NCBI GenBank assembly: GCA_045649455.1
Contig: JAZRPV010000024.1
Coordinates: 1 to 12,764 of the forward strand
DNA: 12,764 bases
Direction of reading: 5' to 3'
Origin: JAEDES01 sp045649455
Lineage (GTDB): Bacteria > Bacillota_I > Bacilli_A > RF39 > UBA660
Program-made: the position numbers and the translations under genes
The notes under the pieces: generated by a model
Databases searched by the model: none
What the model saw: only the letters and a program-made list of their open reading frames with translations
Told to the model about the DNA's origin: nothing
Shown here: positions 6,905 through 12,764 of the stretch, piece after piece
How the letters are laid out: the number at the start of each line of letters is the position of its first letter
Numbering within the stretch: position 1 is the stretch's first letter

Positions 6905-7252
6905 TTACTTTTTAAAACCACGTTTATCAAAAACTGTTCTAAAATCAAATATTTCTGGTTTTTCTTCTTTTATTGAAGGATCACCAAATCCATTATCATC
7001 ATCATCAGATCCAACTGGTATTTTCTTTATTAAATTACCATTAACTTCAATTAATGTGTTTTTATCAGATTTTAGTTTATCAATTGTTTTATCTTTTTCT
7101 ACAATTGAATCATTAACAGATTTTTCTAAAACTAAAATGTTAGCAACATCATCTAATATTTTAGCACTTTCTTCTTCACCAAGTTTAGTTTTTATGGATT
7201 CTGTTATTGAAGAAAATGTTAAATTATTATCTTCTTTTTTCTTCTTTTCCAT
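6905..7252 (-). CDS. Capsid scaffold protein, phi29 gp7-like
   Basis: A 115-residue hydrophilic, mostly helical protein immediately upstream of the capsid gene, where phi29 gp7 (98 residues) sits. Residues about 40-75 (LVLEKSVNDSIVEKDKTIDKLKSDKNTLIEVNGNLIKKI) form a coiled coil ending like gp7. An acidic run (SDDDDN, about 82-87) and a charged tail with FDFRTVFDKRGFKK follow. It should direct prohead assembly and leave before or during packaging. The start has AGAAGG 6 bases upstream and the promoter at 7271-7299 behind it. Sequence identity to gp7 is low, so the call leans on position and architecture. Confidence 0.82.
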   Translation of the reverse strand: MEKKKKEDNNLTFSSITESIKTKLGEEESAKILDDVANILVLEKSVNDSIVEKDKTIDKLKSDKNTLIEVNGNLIKKIPVGSDDDDNGFGDPSIKEEKPEIFDFRTVFDKRGFKK

Positions 7253-7270
7253 ATTATACCTTCTCTTTCT

Positions 7271-7299
7271 ATTATAATATATTTTCTCATATTTTTCAA
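7271..7299 (-). promoter_or_regulatory. Promoter for scaffold and capsid genes
   Basis: Minus strand TTGAAA (7299-7294), a 17-base spacer, then TATAAT (7276-7271). This is five of six at -35 and six of six at -10, with ideal spacing. It overlaps the last codon of the M23 gene and points at the scaffold start 19 bp beyond the -10. It likely opens the morphogenesis operon. Confidence 0.78.
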
Positions 7300-7919
7300 T
7301 GTCTTTTTCTTCTTAATCTTCTAGCATATATTTGCCATGGAAAGTGTTTTCTCTTTTTATCATCTTCACCTGGTACTGGTGGTGTTTCACCAAATAATAA
7401 CCAATTATAAGATCCAGGTCTAGCTAGGAATGTATCATCTACATATAATGCTTCCCACATATGACAACCACCATATAAACCTATACCACCTTGATTCCAT
7501 TGTCTAACACTTGGATCATCTACAACAGCATATTCCATATGTAAATGTTCACCAAATGAATATCCATAATTACCAGTAGTATAATATTGAAAACCTTGTC
7601 TGAATTCACTTGATACAGCTGGTGGTGAATTATCACTATGAGCAACTAAAACACGTACATACTTTAATCCACTGGGTGTATGAACTTTGTTATTACTCTG
7701 TAATATACAGTTATGATCATTTCCAGTATATACTATTGTTCCAGTAAATGGAGCATAAACGGGCATATGTGTTATAGAAGCACCTTGTGCATTTACTGGT
7801 AAAAAGTCTAAAGCATAAACCTCATGTTCTGGTCTATTTACATTTAAAAACATACATTCACAAGGAAACATACATACTTCATAACCATCACTTGCTATTT
7901 TTTGTTCATTAGCTCTCAT
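7296..7919 (-). CDS. M23-family peptidase (endolysin or tail-associated muralytic enzyme)
   Basis: A 207-residue zinc metallopeptidase expected to cut peptide cross-bridges of peptidoglycan. Visible M23 landmarks are H32 and D38 (HEVYALDF, the HxxxxxD metal pair), APFTGTIVY (56-64), H94 in LVAHSDN, and H125-L-H127 in GEHLHMEY, the canonical HxH. It lacks the N-terminal lysozyme-like domain of phi29 gp13 and has no signal peptide, so it would need the holin to reach the wall. The last 20 residues are strongly basic (DDKKRKHFPW then ARRLRRKRH). The ATG overlaps the zinc-ribbon stop (ATGA) and has AAAGGA upstream. Its place after the holin favours a lysis role. A gp13-like tail enzyme remains possible. 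Confidence 0.86.
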   Translation of the reverse strand: MRANEQKIASDGYEVCMFPCECMFLNVNRPEHEVYALDFLPVNAQGASITHMPVYAPFTGTIVYTGNDHNCILQSNNKVHTPSGLKYVRVLVAHSDNSPPAVSSEFRQGFQYYTTGNYGYSFGEHLHMEYAVVDDPSVRQWNQGGIGLYGGCHMWEALYVDDTFLARPGSYNWLLFGETPPVPGEDDKKRKHFPWQIYARRLRRKRH

Positions 7920-8119
7920 TTAACCACTTTCCTTTTAACTTTATAATCAAATTCACATTTTTTATTTCTAAAATTTAGACGACCACAATATTCACATTCT
8001 AAATATGGTATAGATGTATAAAAATTCATAACGTGTCCACACTTACATTTATGTTTAGTTAGACTAAAATATTCATTTATTGGTGTGTTTTTCTTCCACG
8101 AATTTTTTACATTCTTCAT
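7916..8119 (-). CDS. Small zinc-ribbon protein (67 aa), function unknown
   Basis: The frame carries four cysteines in a ribbon arrangement: CKCG, then 14 residues later CEYC. A basic tail follows (RNKKCEFDYKVKRKVVK). It stays open up to an ATG at 8176, but that site has no ribosome site. The ATG at 8119 has AAGGGA 4 bases before it and is preferred (MKNVKNSWKKN). Even this start lies inside the end of the 54-residue gene, overlapping it by 47 bp in another frame. The stop overlaps the M23 start by ATGA. It sits within the lysis cassette, but the fold suggests a nucleic-acid or protein contact rather than lysis. Confidence 0.68.
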   Translation of the reverse strand: MKNVKNSWKKNTPINEYFSLTKHKCKCGHVMNFYTSIPYLECEYCGRLNFRNKKCEFDYKVKRKVVK

Positions 8120-8237
8120 AAGTTCCCTTAAATACACGTCCTTCACATATACCATATTTTGATAATGCACGTCCATTTACTATATGTGTCTTGTTACCTT
8201 CTGGAAATAAAGATTTCTTAATTACATATTTTTTCAT
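8073..8237 (-). CDS. Small hypothetical protein (54 aa) downstream of holin
   Basis: The frame reads MKKYVIKKSLFPEGNKTHI and ends CKKFVEEKHTNK. It starts 4 bp after the holin's TAG stop. A GAGGT lies 11 bases upstream, inside the last holin codons, a slightly long spacing. Its 3' end overlaps the start of the zinc-ribbon gene. The composition is soluble and alternating-charged, with two Cys and no membrane segment. I do not recognise it. It fills the gap between holin and zinc ribbon, which supports its being real. Confidence 0.68.
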   Translation of the reverse strand: MKKYVIKKSLFPEGNKTHIVNGRALSKYGICEGRVFKGTYEECKKFVEEKHTNK

Positions 8238-8241
8238 TTTT

Positions 8242-8661
8242 CTATTCTACCTCACTTGTAAATTCCTTTAATATTTTTTCTAATACCAACTTCAATTTAT
8301 TTGGAATTGGTAAATTACATTTATACATATTTTTTAAAATTGATAAAAACTCAAATACAATAAATAAACTATTAAATAAATAAGTTATACCAAATTTAGA
8401 GAAGTTTAAAGCTTCTTTTAATGTTTCTGGTATAAAGAAAGTTAGATCAACATTTACAATTTCATCTATTATATAACAAAATATAATTGTAATTATCATT
8501 CCAACTTTCCTAATTATACCATTTATTCCTATTGTTGAATTAGTTTCATGTTCTTTAATTGCTCGAAGTATTCCAAATATAACGTCTAGAACAATAACTA
8601 TAACTAATAATTGAATTGATTTATCAGAAGATAAACCTATCAAATAACTATCTATATACAT
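8242..8661 (-). CDS. Holin, toxin-secretion/phage-lysis type (phage_holin_4)
   Basis: A 139-residue membrane protein with the family signature LDVIFGILRAIKEHETNSTIGINGIIRKVGMII (about 25-57). Hydrophobic segments lie at about 17-33, 50-66 and 85-108, and the C-terminal 30 residues are charged. It should form inner-membrane lesions that end infection and release the peptidase. The start has AAGGTG 7 bases upstream. It directly follows the promoter at 8681-8709. It is the first gene of the lysis cassette and ends with TAG. Confidence 0.88.
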   Translation of the reverse strand: MYIDSYLIGLSSDKSIQLLVIVIVLDVIFGILRAIKEHETNSTIGINGIIRKVGMIITIIFCYIIDEIVNVDLTFFIPETLKEALNFSKFGITYLFNSLFIVFEFLSILKNMYKCNLPIPNKLKLVLEKILKEFTSEVE

Positions 8662-8680
8662 ACCTTTTCACCTTAATACT

Positions 8681-8709
8681 ATTATACCATATTTTACAAC
8701 ATTTTAATA
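8681..8709 (-). promoter_or_regulatory. Extended -10 promoter for the lysis cassette
   Basis: Minus strand TGGTATAAT (8689-8681) is a perfect extended -10. The hexamer 17 bases upstream (TATTAA, 8709-8704) is a poor -35. It covers the last codons and stop of the polymerase gene and lies 20 bp before the holin start, which would separate lysis and late transcription from the replication genes. Confidence 0.52.
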
Positions 8710-10430
8710 GCATTTATTAATTGTTTATCATATTTTATTGTAAACTCTGTTTCAACTAGATTAACACCACCTTTAACATGATGAAACATCAATTTTCCAC
8801 CAACTGTCATTCCTTCTTTGAATTTTTCCCATTCAACTTCATCATAACATTTTTGAGGTAATCCAGCACACGTAATCTTCATTTCACCATCAATCATTTC
8901 AAGATAAGTTTTTTGACGTATAAACCTTGCTTTTGTAAATGTTGCTTCATGTTTCCATTTACCAAGTTCAACATCATCTATTTCACAGAATTTTTTTAAT
9001 TCTTCAATAGGTAATAATGTATGTATTGAATCAGTATCAGAATATATGTACATATCCTTATTATACTTTTCAATAGAATATGTTTTTATTTTTTGAGAAG
9101 TACGTATTGTTTTGTCACGTGCATAAGCTGTTATAAACGCACCCATAGGTAAATAAACACCTTTCTTTCTATCTTTATCACTTAATTTATATCTTACTAT
9201 ATCATCTTCTAAATATGGTATTTTAGATTGTACATCTAATGATGTTGCAAATTTACCATATAAAGAATTTAACATTATTTTTGCGACTTGTCTTAATCCT
9301 TTATTACCAAGTATAGTTGCTTCATTTTTTACACCTATCCATTTATCTATATAATTTTTAAATAATCCCTTCATTCCTTTAAATTTCCAACCACAACTAT
9401 AATCTAGATCATATACATCATAATGTTCAAAAAATAACTTTAAATCAATATTAGTTAAAGTTAAAGCTACAATTTCACCATTAGATGATTCCAGATATTC
9501 ATTATCTACAAATTGTCGATGTTTAATTTGTATTGTTGGTATCATTCCTTCTTTAATTTTAAAAGAACAAGTAATTCGCTGAATATATAAAGGATATACT
9601 TTATCTTCAATATACTTTCCTTCATAGAAAAATGGATCGCCAAATGGTAATAATTCGTCATACATAACAGATGGATATAAGCTATTAACATCTAAAACAG
9701 ATCCAGAAGAAACATCTTTACCTTTATAAATAGGATTTAAATAAGTAAATCCACCTTTATAAGAAGCTCGAATATCTTGATCAACTTCATATTGTAATGG
9801 TTTATATAATGATCTAAATTTATTTAAATTAATAATTTCTTTATATTCAGATAAAGCATTTGCTCCAGCTGTCATTTTTGTTAATCCCATTTTAAATAAA
9901 TGTTCAAGACCTTTCGCTACTATTACAACATCATGTTCAATATATTCTGTTTCTTCTTTTGTTAAGATGTGACCACGTTTTCTAGGTTTATTATAATCAA
10001 TTGATAATTTACTTAATTTTAAATTAAAAGTTTTAGCAATTGAATCAACAGATTGATTTATAATTTTTAATGAATCAATAAATGTTACTTTCTTAACTTT
10101 TTTACCTACATCAAAATATACTTCAATCTGGTAAAACATTCCCATATCACTAATTAAAGTTGAAAATGTATTACTTCTTTTTTCACGTGATTCCACATAT
10201 TCATATCCATTTTTTAATAAATAGAATAATATAAACTCACCATCAAATTTTAAATTATGAAAATAAATATATGGATTATTCTCACGCTTTATACGTTCAA
10301 AAAATCCTTCAATTGTATTTCCAACATCTATATTATGTGTGTTTTCAATTTCACATAATGCCCATGCCCAAACAAAAGATGAATCTTCAATCCATGTAGA
10401 TGTTTCAAAATCAGCTGTAAAGCGTTTCAC
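8694..10430 (-). CDS. Protein-primed family B DNA polymerase (phi29-type)
   Basis: A 578-residue enzyme (phi29: 575 or 572) that starts synthesis on the terminal protein and replicates with strand displacement. The exonuclease carboxylates lie in DFET (D7, E9), HNLKFDG (58-64) and YIEHD (163-167). The YKGG contact motif is at 224-227. Polymerase motif A is DVNSLYP (247-253), motif B KIMLNSLYGKF (385-395), motif C YSDTDS (463-468, D465 and D467), then RQKTY (505-509). The TPR1 region (about 300-390) and TPR2 loop (about 396-430) are both present, so all key parts look intact. The start is GTG, sharing GTGA with the terminal-protein stop, so translation is probably coupled. Confidence 0.97.
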   Translation of the reverse strand: MKRFTADFETSTWIEDSSFVWAWALCEIENTHNIDVGNTIEGFFERIKRENNPYIYFHNLKFDGEFILFYLLKNGYEYVESREKRSNTFSTLISDMGMFYQIEVYFDVGKKVKKVTFIDSLKIINQSVDSIAKTFNLKLSKLSIDYNKPRKRGHILTKEETEYIEHDVVIVAKGLEHLFKMGLTKMTAGANALSEYKEIINLNKFRSLYKPLQYEVDQDIRASYKGGFTYLNPIYKGKDVSSGSVLDVNSLYPSVMYDELLPFGDPFFYEGKYIEDKVYPLYIQRITCSFKIKEGMIPTIQIKHRQFVDNEYLESSNGEIVALTLTNIDLKLFFEHYDVYDLDYSCGWKFKGMKGLFKNYIDKWIGVKNEATILGNKGLRQVAKIMLNSLYGKFATSLDVQSKIPYLEDDIVRYKLSDKDRKKGVYLPMGAFITAYARDKTIRTSQKIKTYSIEKYNKDMYIYSDTDSIHTLLPIEELKKFCEIDDVELGKWKHEATFTKARFIRQKTYLEMIDGEMKITCAGLPQKCYDEVEWEKFKEGMTVGGKLMFHHVKGGVNLVETEFTIKYDKQLINAIKML

Positions 10431-11176
10431 TCATTCAGATCAATTCCTAAATGAAACATTAATGTTGAATCAAAAGCTTCTTCATTATTTGAAAATCCAC
10501 CATAGACAGTAACATCAGAATCTTTATACCATAAAAAGATATCCATTAATACTGGTGACTTTTTAACATATTCAACAAATTTAGAAGGATTTTTAATTTT
10601 ATTAAGTTGTTTTATTAAAGATCCATAATTACTAAAATTAGATATATCTTCTAATGCTTTATAGAAGTTTTCTCTAAATTGAATATCTTTACTTAATTTA
10701 TAATCACTTCTACCAATTGATAAAATCCTTTTCATTACTCTTTTAAAATCAACACCAGTACGTGTACCAAGTGTATTAAATGATTTTTCAATTGCATTTA
10801 TTTCAGATAAACGTTCATAACCCATTCCAATTGATTCATTTTCTTGAAGTAGAGTTTGACGTTCTCTGTCTAAATTAATTAATGCACGTCTTTTTGCGTA
10901 TTGTATTTCTTTACGTTCCCACTGTGTAACAACTTCACCAGAAGGAAATTCATAAACTTCTGTCAAATTATCATTTGTAGCACGTTTTAATGATTTTATA
11001 ATTCTATTTAATTCTTTACGTGATACTATTTGATCCTTTAAAGCTTCATAATTTTTCATTAAAGGAATAAGATCACTACCTTCAACTTCAACTGCTTCTA
11101 CTTTTCTATTAAAATCAGCAACAGCACGTCCAAGTCTAACATAGTCGCCTCTTTTCCATCTAATTTGAGAAGCCAT
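10427..11176 (-). CDS. Genome terminal protein (protein primer for replication)
   Basis: A 249-residue protein directly upstream of the polymerase, as gp3 (266 residues) is in phi29. It provides the hydroxyl that primes replication and stays covalently bound to both 5' ends. Similar features are the basic N-terminus (IRWKRGDYVRLGRAVADFNRKVEAVE), followed by SRKELNRIIKSLKRATN near 52-68, recalling the gp3 TREEFNKWKEKA segment, a helical charged middle, and a C-terminal priming-like half. The linking Ser, Thr or Tyr cannot be assigned by eye. Starts follow AGAGG. It overlaps the upstream gene by 17 bp. Confidence 0.85.
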   Translation of the reverse strand: MASQIRWKRGDYVRLGRAVADFNRKVEAVEVEGSDLIPLMKNYEALKDQIVSRKELNRIIKSLKRATNDNLTEVYEFPSGEVVTQWERKEIQYAKRRALINLDRERQTLLQENESIGMGYERLSEINAIEKSFNTLGTRTGVDFKRVMKRILSIGRSDYKLSKDIQFRENFYKALEDISNFSNYGSLIKQLNKIKNPSKFVEYVKKSPVLMDIFLWYKDSDVTVYGGFSNNEEAFDSTLMFHLGIDLNE

Positions 11177-11480
11177 TTAAATTAACCTCTGTAAAATAAA
11201 ATGTATCATGTGATAAAGGTATCAATTCAGTTTCAGCATTTCTTGTATAAGCTCTGAATCCTCTTTTTTCAATTTTAGTATAAAAACTTAATAATAAATA
11301 ATTCTTTAATATTAACTTTATACCATATTTTGCATTTATTTTATCTTCTTCACATTTTATAAATTCTTGATACCTTTCTTCAAATCTTTTTTTATTAAAA
11401 GAAGAAGAAAAGTAAAATCTCATATCAGATATATCTGAAAAATAATAACTTTCATTTAAATCATAAAATACTTGCTTCAC
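11160..11480 (-). CDS. Hypothetical protein (106 aa) between SSB-like and terminal protein genes
   Basis: The frame begins KQVFYDLNESYYFSDISDMRFYF and is rich in Tyr, Phe, Lys and Glu. The central part (FNKKRFEERYQEFIKCEEDKINAKYG) looks helical. The only start with a suitable upstream position is GTG at 11480, with GGTTGGTG just before it. It begins 17 bp after the upstream stop and runs 17 bp into the terminal-protein gene, so it belongs to the replication operon. I recognise no family. A role in replication is only suggested by its neighbours. Confidence 0.78.
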   Translation of the reverse strand: MKQVFYDLNESYYFSDISDMRFYFSSSFNKKRFEERYQEFIKCEEDKINAKYGIKLILKNYLLLSFYTKIEKRGFRAYTRNAETELIPLSHDTFYFTEVNLNGFSN

Positions 11481-11497
11481 TTTTCTTCACCAACCTT

Positions 11498-11983
11498 TTA
11501 AATAAGTTCAAATCCTAATGATGTATTTGAAGAATTTTTAACTTTCTTTTTAACAATTTTAATTTCTAATCCATTTTTAATAACATCTACACCAAAATCA
11601 TTAATAAATCTCATCATTTGAATTGTAAACATTTTACTTGCTGTTACATAAGTTTTCCCTGCGTCATCTATAAGGATACATACTCTTGATGTATCAAATT
11701 CACGTACTATTTCACCATTTTCATCAATTACTGGTTCATCTAATGGTTTATAATAATTCTTTATTAAAACATCTTTTACTCTAATTTTTTGATCTACACA
11801 ATCATTAATTTTATAATCACATTCAGCATTTTCTAAATTGTATAAAGTTTTAACATCAGTTAAATCAATAGTTGTAAATTTTTCAGCTTGTGTTGTACTT
11901 CTTTTTTGTACACCACCAAATTCACGATAAGTTATTGCATTTTCCTCTTTAATTTCTTCTTTTACTTGTTTTTCTTTTTCCAT
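11498..11983 (-). CDS. Single-stranded DNA-binding-like protein
   Basis: A 161-residue protein with a disordered, charged N-terminus (MEKEKQVKEEIKEEN). An OB-fold-like middle follows, about 37-125, with beta-rich stretches TIDLTDVKTLYNL, KIRVKDVLIKNYYKPLDEP and VCILIDDAGKTYVTASKMFTIQMMRF. The C-terminus reads GLEIKIVKKKVKNSSNTSLGFELI. The GKTYVTASKMF pattern recalls proteins annotated as SSB in other phages of Gram-positive hosts; I judge this by memory only. It would coat the long displaced single strands made in protein-primed replication. AAGGA lies 7 bases before the ATG. It is not obviously related to phi29 gp5. Confidence 0.6.
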   Translation of the reverse strand: MEKEKQVKEEIKEENAITYREFGGVQKRSTTQAEKFTTIDLTDVKTLYNLENAECDYKINDCVDQKIRVKDVLIKNYYKPLDEPVIDENGEIVREFDTSRVCILIDDAGKTYVTASKMFTIQMMRFINDFGVDVIKNGLEIKIVKKKVKNSSNTSLGFELI

Positions 11984-12042
11984 AATTCATTCCTTCTTTC
12001 TTATATTATTTTTATTTTTTGATTTGTATAATTATATAATTC

Positions 12043-12060
12043 TTACATATTGATCACCTC
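12043..12060 (-). promoter_or_regulatory. Start-stop mini-ORF with a strong ribosome site
   Basis: Minus strand: GAGGTGA (12060-12054), then ATG (12048-12046) directly followed by TAA (12045-12043). The ribosome site is as good as any in the window, but the frame codes for methionine only. It lies in the 93-bp gap between the 56-residue gene and the SSB-like gene. The remainder of that gap is an AT-rich leader with a 12-bp perfect palindrome at 12030-12041. Start-stop elements can hold ribosomes and influence downstream translation. It may also be the decayed start of a lost gene. Confidence 0.45.
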
Positions 12061-12076
12061 TTTTAATAATTTATAA

Positions 12077-12247
12077 TTAACTGTAATTCCAGTTAATATC
12101 AGTTGAATCTTCTACTAATCGCCACGCCTTAATATATTTTATTTTTCTTTTATATTTATCTTTTTCAAATTCAGTTTCAAAATATTTTGTAAATGTAAAT
12201 CCCTTTTCTATATTTTTAATTACTAACCAGATATTAGTCTTTTTCAT
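12077..12247 (-). CDS. Small hypothetical protein (56 aa), early region
   Basis: The frame reads MKKTNIWLVIKNIEKGFTF, continues through EFEKDKYKRKIKYIK, and ends DINWNYS. AGGGGTG stands 7 bases before the ATG. The start overlaps the end of the 83-residue gene by 14 bp. It has three Trp and many Lys, suggesting a compact soluble protein with a beta start and a basic helix. No family is recognised. Confidence 0.75.
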   Translation of the reverse strand: MKKTNIWLVIKNIEKGFTFTKYFETEFEKDKYKRKIKYIKAWRLVEDSTDINWNYS

Positions 12248-12485
12248 TTACATACACCCCTAATAAATCTTTTTGATCATCATATTTATAAAAAATATAA
12301 TGACCAAGTTCATCTGTTCGTTCAAAATCATTATAAACACTTATAGTAGGTTGACATTGATATCTACTATGTTTATTTATTTTTTCAGCAATTTTAACAA
12401 ATAATTCTATTTCTTCATCTGATAATTCAATTTCACAATCAGTATGATCATCACAACCATTTAAAATTATTAAATATTTTTTCAT
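12234..12485 (-). CDS. Small conserved-looking phage protein (83 aa)
   Basis: The start is set at the ATG at 12485 (MKKYLIILNGCDDHTDCEIELSDEEIELF), because a perfect GGAGG stands about 7 bases before it; an in-frame ATG at 12536 lacks a ribosome site. The pattern of a short beta strand, NGCDD, then acidic LSDEEIELFVKIAEKIN and a beta-rich end (PTISVYNDFERTD, GVYVNEKD) resembles small phage proteins of unknown function, probably with a beta-alpha-beta fold. It overlaps the next gene by 14 bp in the replication-side operon. Confidence 0.78.
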   Translation of the reverse strand: MKKYLIILNGCDDHTDCEIELSDEEIELFVKIAEKINKHSRYQCQPTISVYNDFERTDELGHYIFYKYDDQKDLLGVYVNEKD

Positions 12486-12525
12486 TTTATACCTCCACAA
12501 ATATATATTTTTAAATCTCTTACTT

Positions 12526-12597
12526 TCATCTGTCACTTACCTTTAAACATGCACATATAAAGAATCCACATATTAATCCTAAAATAAACACTATCAT
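12526..12597 (-). CDS. Single-span membrane micro-protein (23 aa)
   Basis: The frame is MIVFILGLICGFFICACLKV followed by SDR: one hydrophobic span and a short polar tail. The ATG overlaps the stop of the upstream gene (TAATG) and AAGGA stands 7 bases before it. The size and layout recall the DUF3789 type of tiny phage membrane peptide, a likeness judged by memory only. Function is unknown. Confidence 0.62.
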   Translation of the reverse strand: MIVFILGLICGFFICACLKVSDR

Positions 12598-12764
12598 TAA
12601 TAGTTCCTTATAGGTAACATATATCCATAACCATAATCACCAATTATTTTTAAAACTATTTGATTAGAATCTTTATTCTTTAAAACTTCTGTTGTATCAT
12701 TACAATGAACAAGTAAAGCTATTTTTTCATATATTTTTGGATTAAATCCAAAATCATAATTTGG
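12597..12764 (-). CDS. Partial gene, 3' end only (55 aa seen)
   Basis: An open frame enters from the right edge (PNYDFGFNPKIYEKIALLV) and ends DYGYGYMLPIRNY before TAA at 12599-12597. Its start lies beyond the window. The stop overlaps the start of the membrane micro-protein. It is soluble and mixed in composition; the family is not recognised. It shows that the gene series continues to the right, so the window does not reach the other genome end. Confidence 0.7.
   Translation of the reverse strand, partial: PNYDFGFNPKIYEKIALLVHCNDTTEVLKNKDSNQIVLKIIGDYGYGYMLPIRNY

Noticed and set aside
6891..7277. Plus-strand open frame opposite scaffold
   Set aside because: It mirrors the scaffold gene, has repetitive Ser/Phe/Leu composition typical of an antisense shadow, and no plus-strand gene neighbours.
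232..11983. Stop-codon reassignment, as in some gut phages
   Set aside because: Identified genes run full length under the standard code, use TGG for Trp, and end with TAA, TGA or TAG.
12030..12059. TATAAT in the SSB-like gene leader as a promoter
   Set aside because: The correctly spaced -35 position is AGGTGA, and there is no TG extension; the TATAAT is part of an AT palindrome.
1..12764. CRISPR array, insertion sequence, integrase or attachment site
   Set aside because: No spaced direct repeats of array type, no transposase or recombinase motifs, and no tRNA-like target were seen.

Overview
The window is the end of a linear, protein-primed, phi29-like podovirus genome (Picovirinae-type). 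Recognisable phi29 counterparts include a family B DNA polymerase with its terminal protein, scaffold, Big-domain capsid protein, tail knob, portal, lower collar and a beta-helix appendage. The DNA is very AT-rich, start sites carry AGGAGG-type ribosome binding sites, and the standard bacterial code is used (TAA, TGA and TAG all end genes; TGG encodes Trp). This points to a low-GC Gram-positive (Bacillota-type) host, perhaps from a gut community; the host is inference. Every gene lies on the minus strand, so transcription runs from the right edge to the left edge.

Right part (12764 to 8694), early/replication: a gene cut by the window edge, a 23-residue membrane peptide, two small hypothetical genes (83 and 56 residues), a start-stop mini-ORF, an SSB-like protein, an unknown 106-residue protein, terminal protein and DNA polymerase. 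Most of these overlap or nearly touch. Middle (8686 to 7296), lysis: a promotor with an extended -10 leads into a holin, a 54-residue gene overlapping a zinc-ribbon gene, and an M23 peptidase. Left-centre (7299 to 232), morphogenesis: a good promoter leads into scaffold, a 74-bp structured leader, major capsid protein, a strong intrinsic terminator, then tail knob, a 44-residue gene, portal, lower collar and the appendage, the last with its own extended -10 promoter.

Left end (1 to 231): positions 1-22 match the start of the MGI/BGI sequencing adapter, so they are not phage DNA. The real sequence therefore begins near 23 with GGGTT, which suggests the physical genome terminus. Between 23 and 231 no protein gene is visible. 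Instead there is the best promoter in the window (TTGACA, 18 bp, TGATATAAT) firing toward the terminus, about 140 nt of hairpin-rich sequence, and an intrinsic terminator. By position, direction and size this is a candidate packaging RNA (pRNA), a molecule known from phi29. The packaging ATPase (gp16 type) that would work with it is not in the window and may lie beyond the right edge.

The SSB-like protein, terminal protein and polymerase would replicate the genome from TP-capped ends. The capsid and scaffold pair is separated from the tail/portal genes by a terminator, which would favour capsid subunits over the low-copy tail parts.
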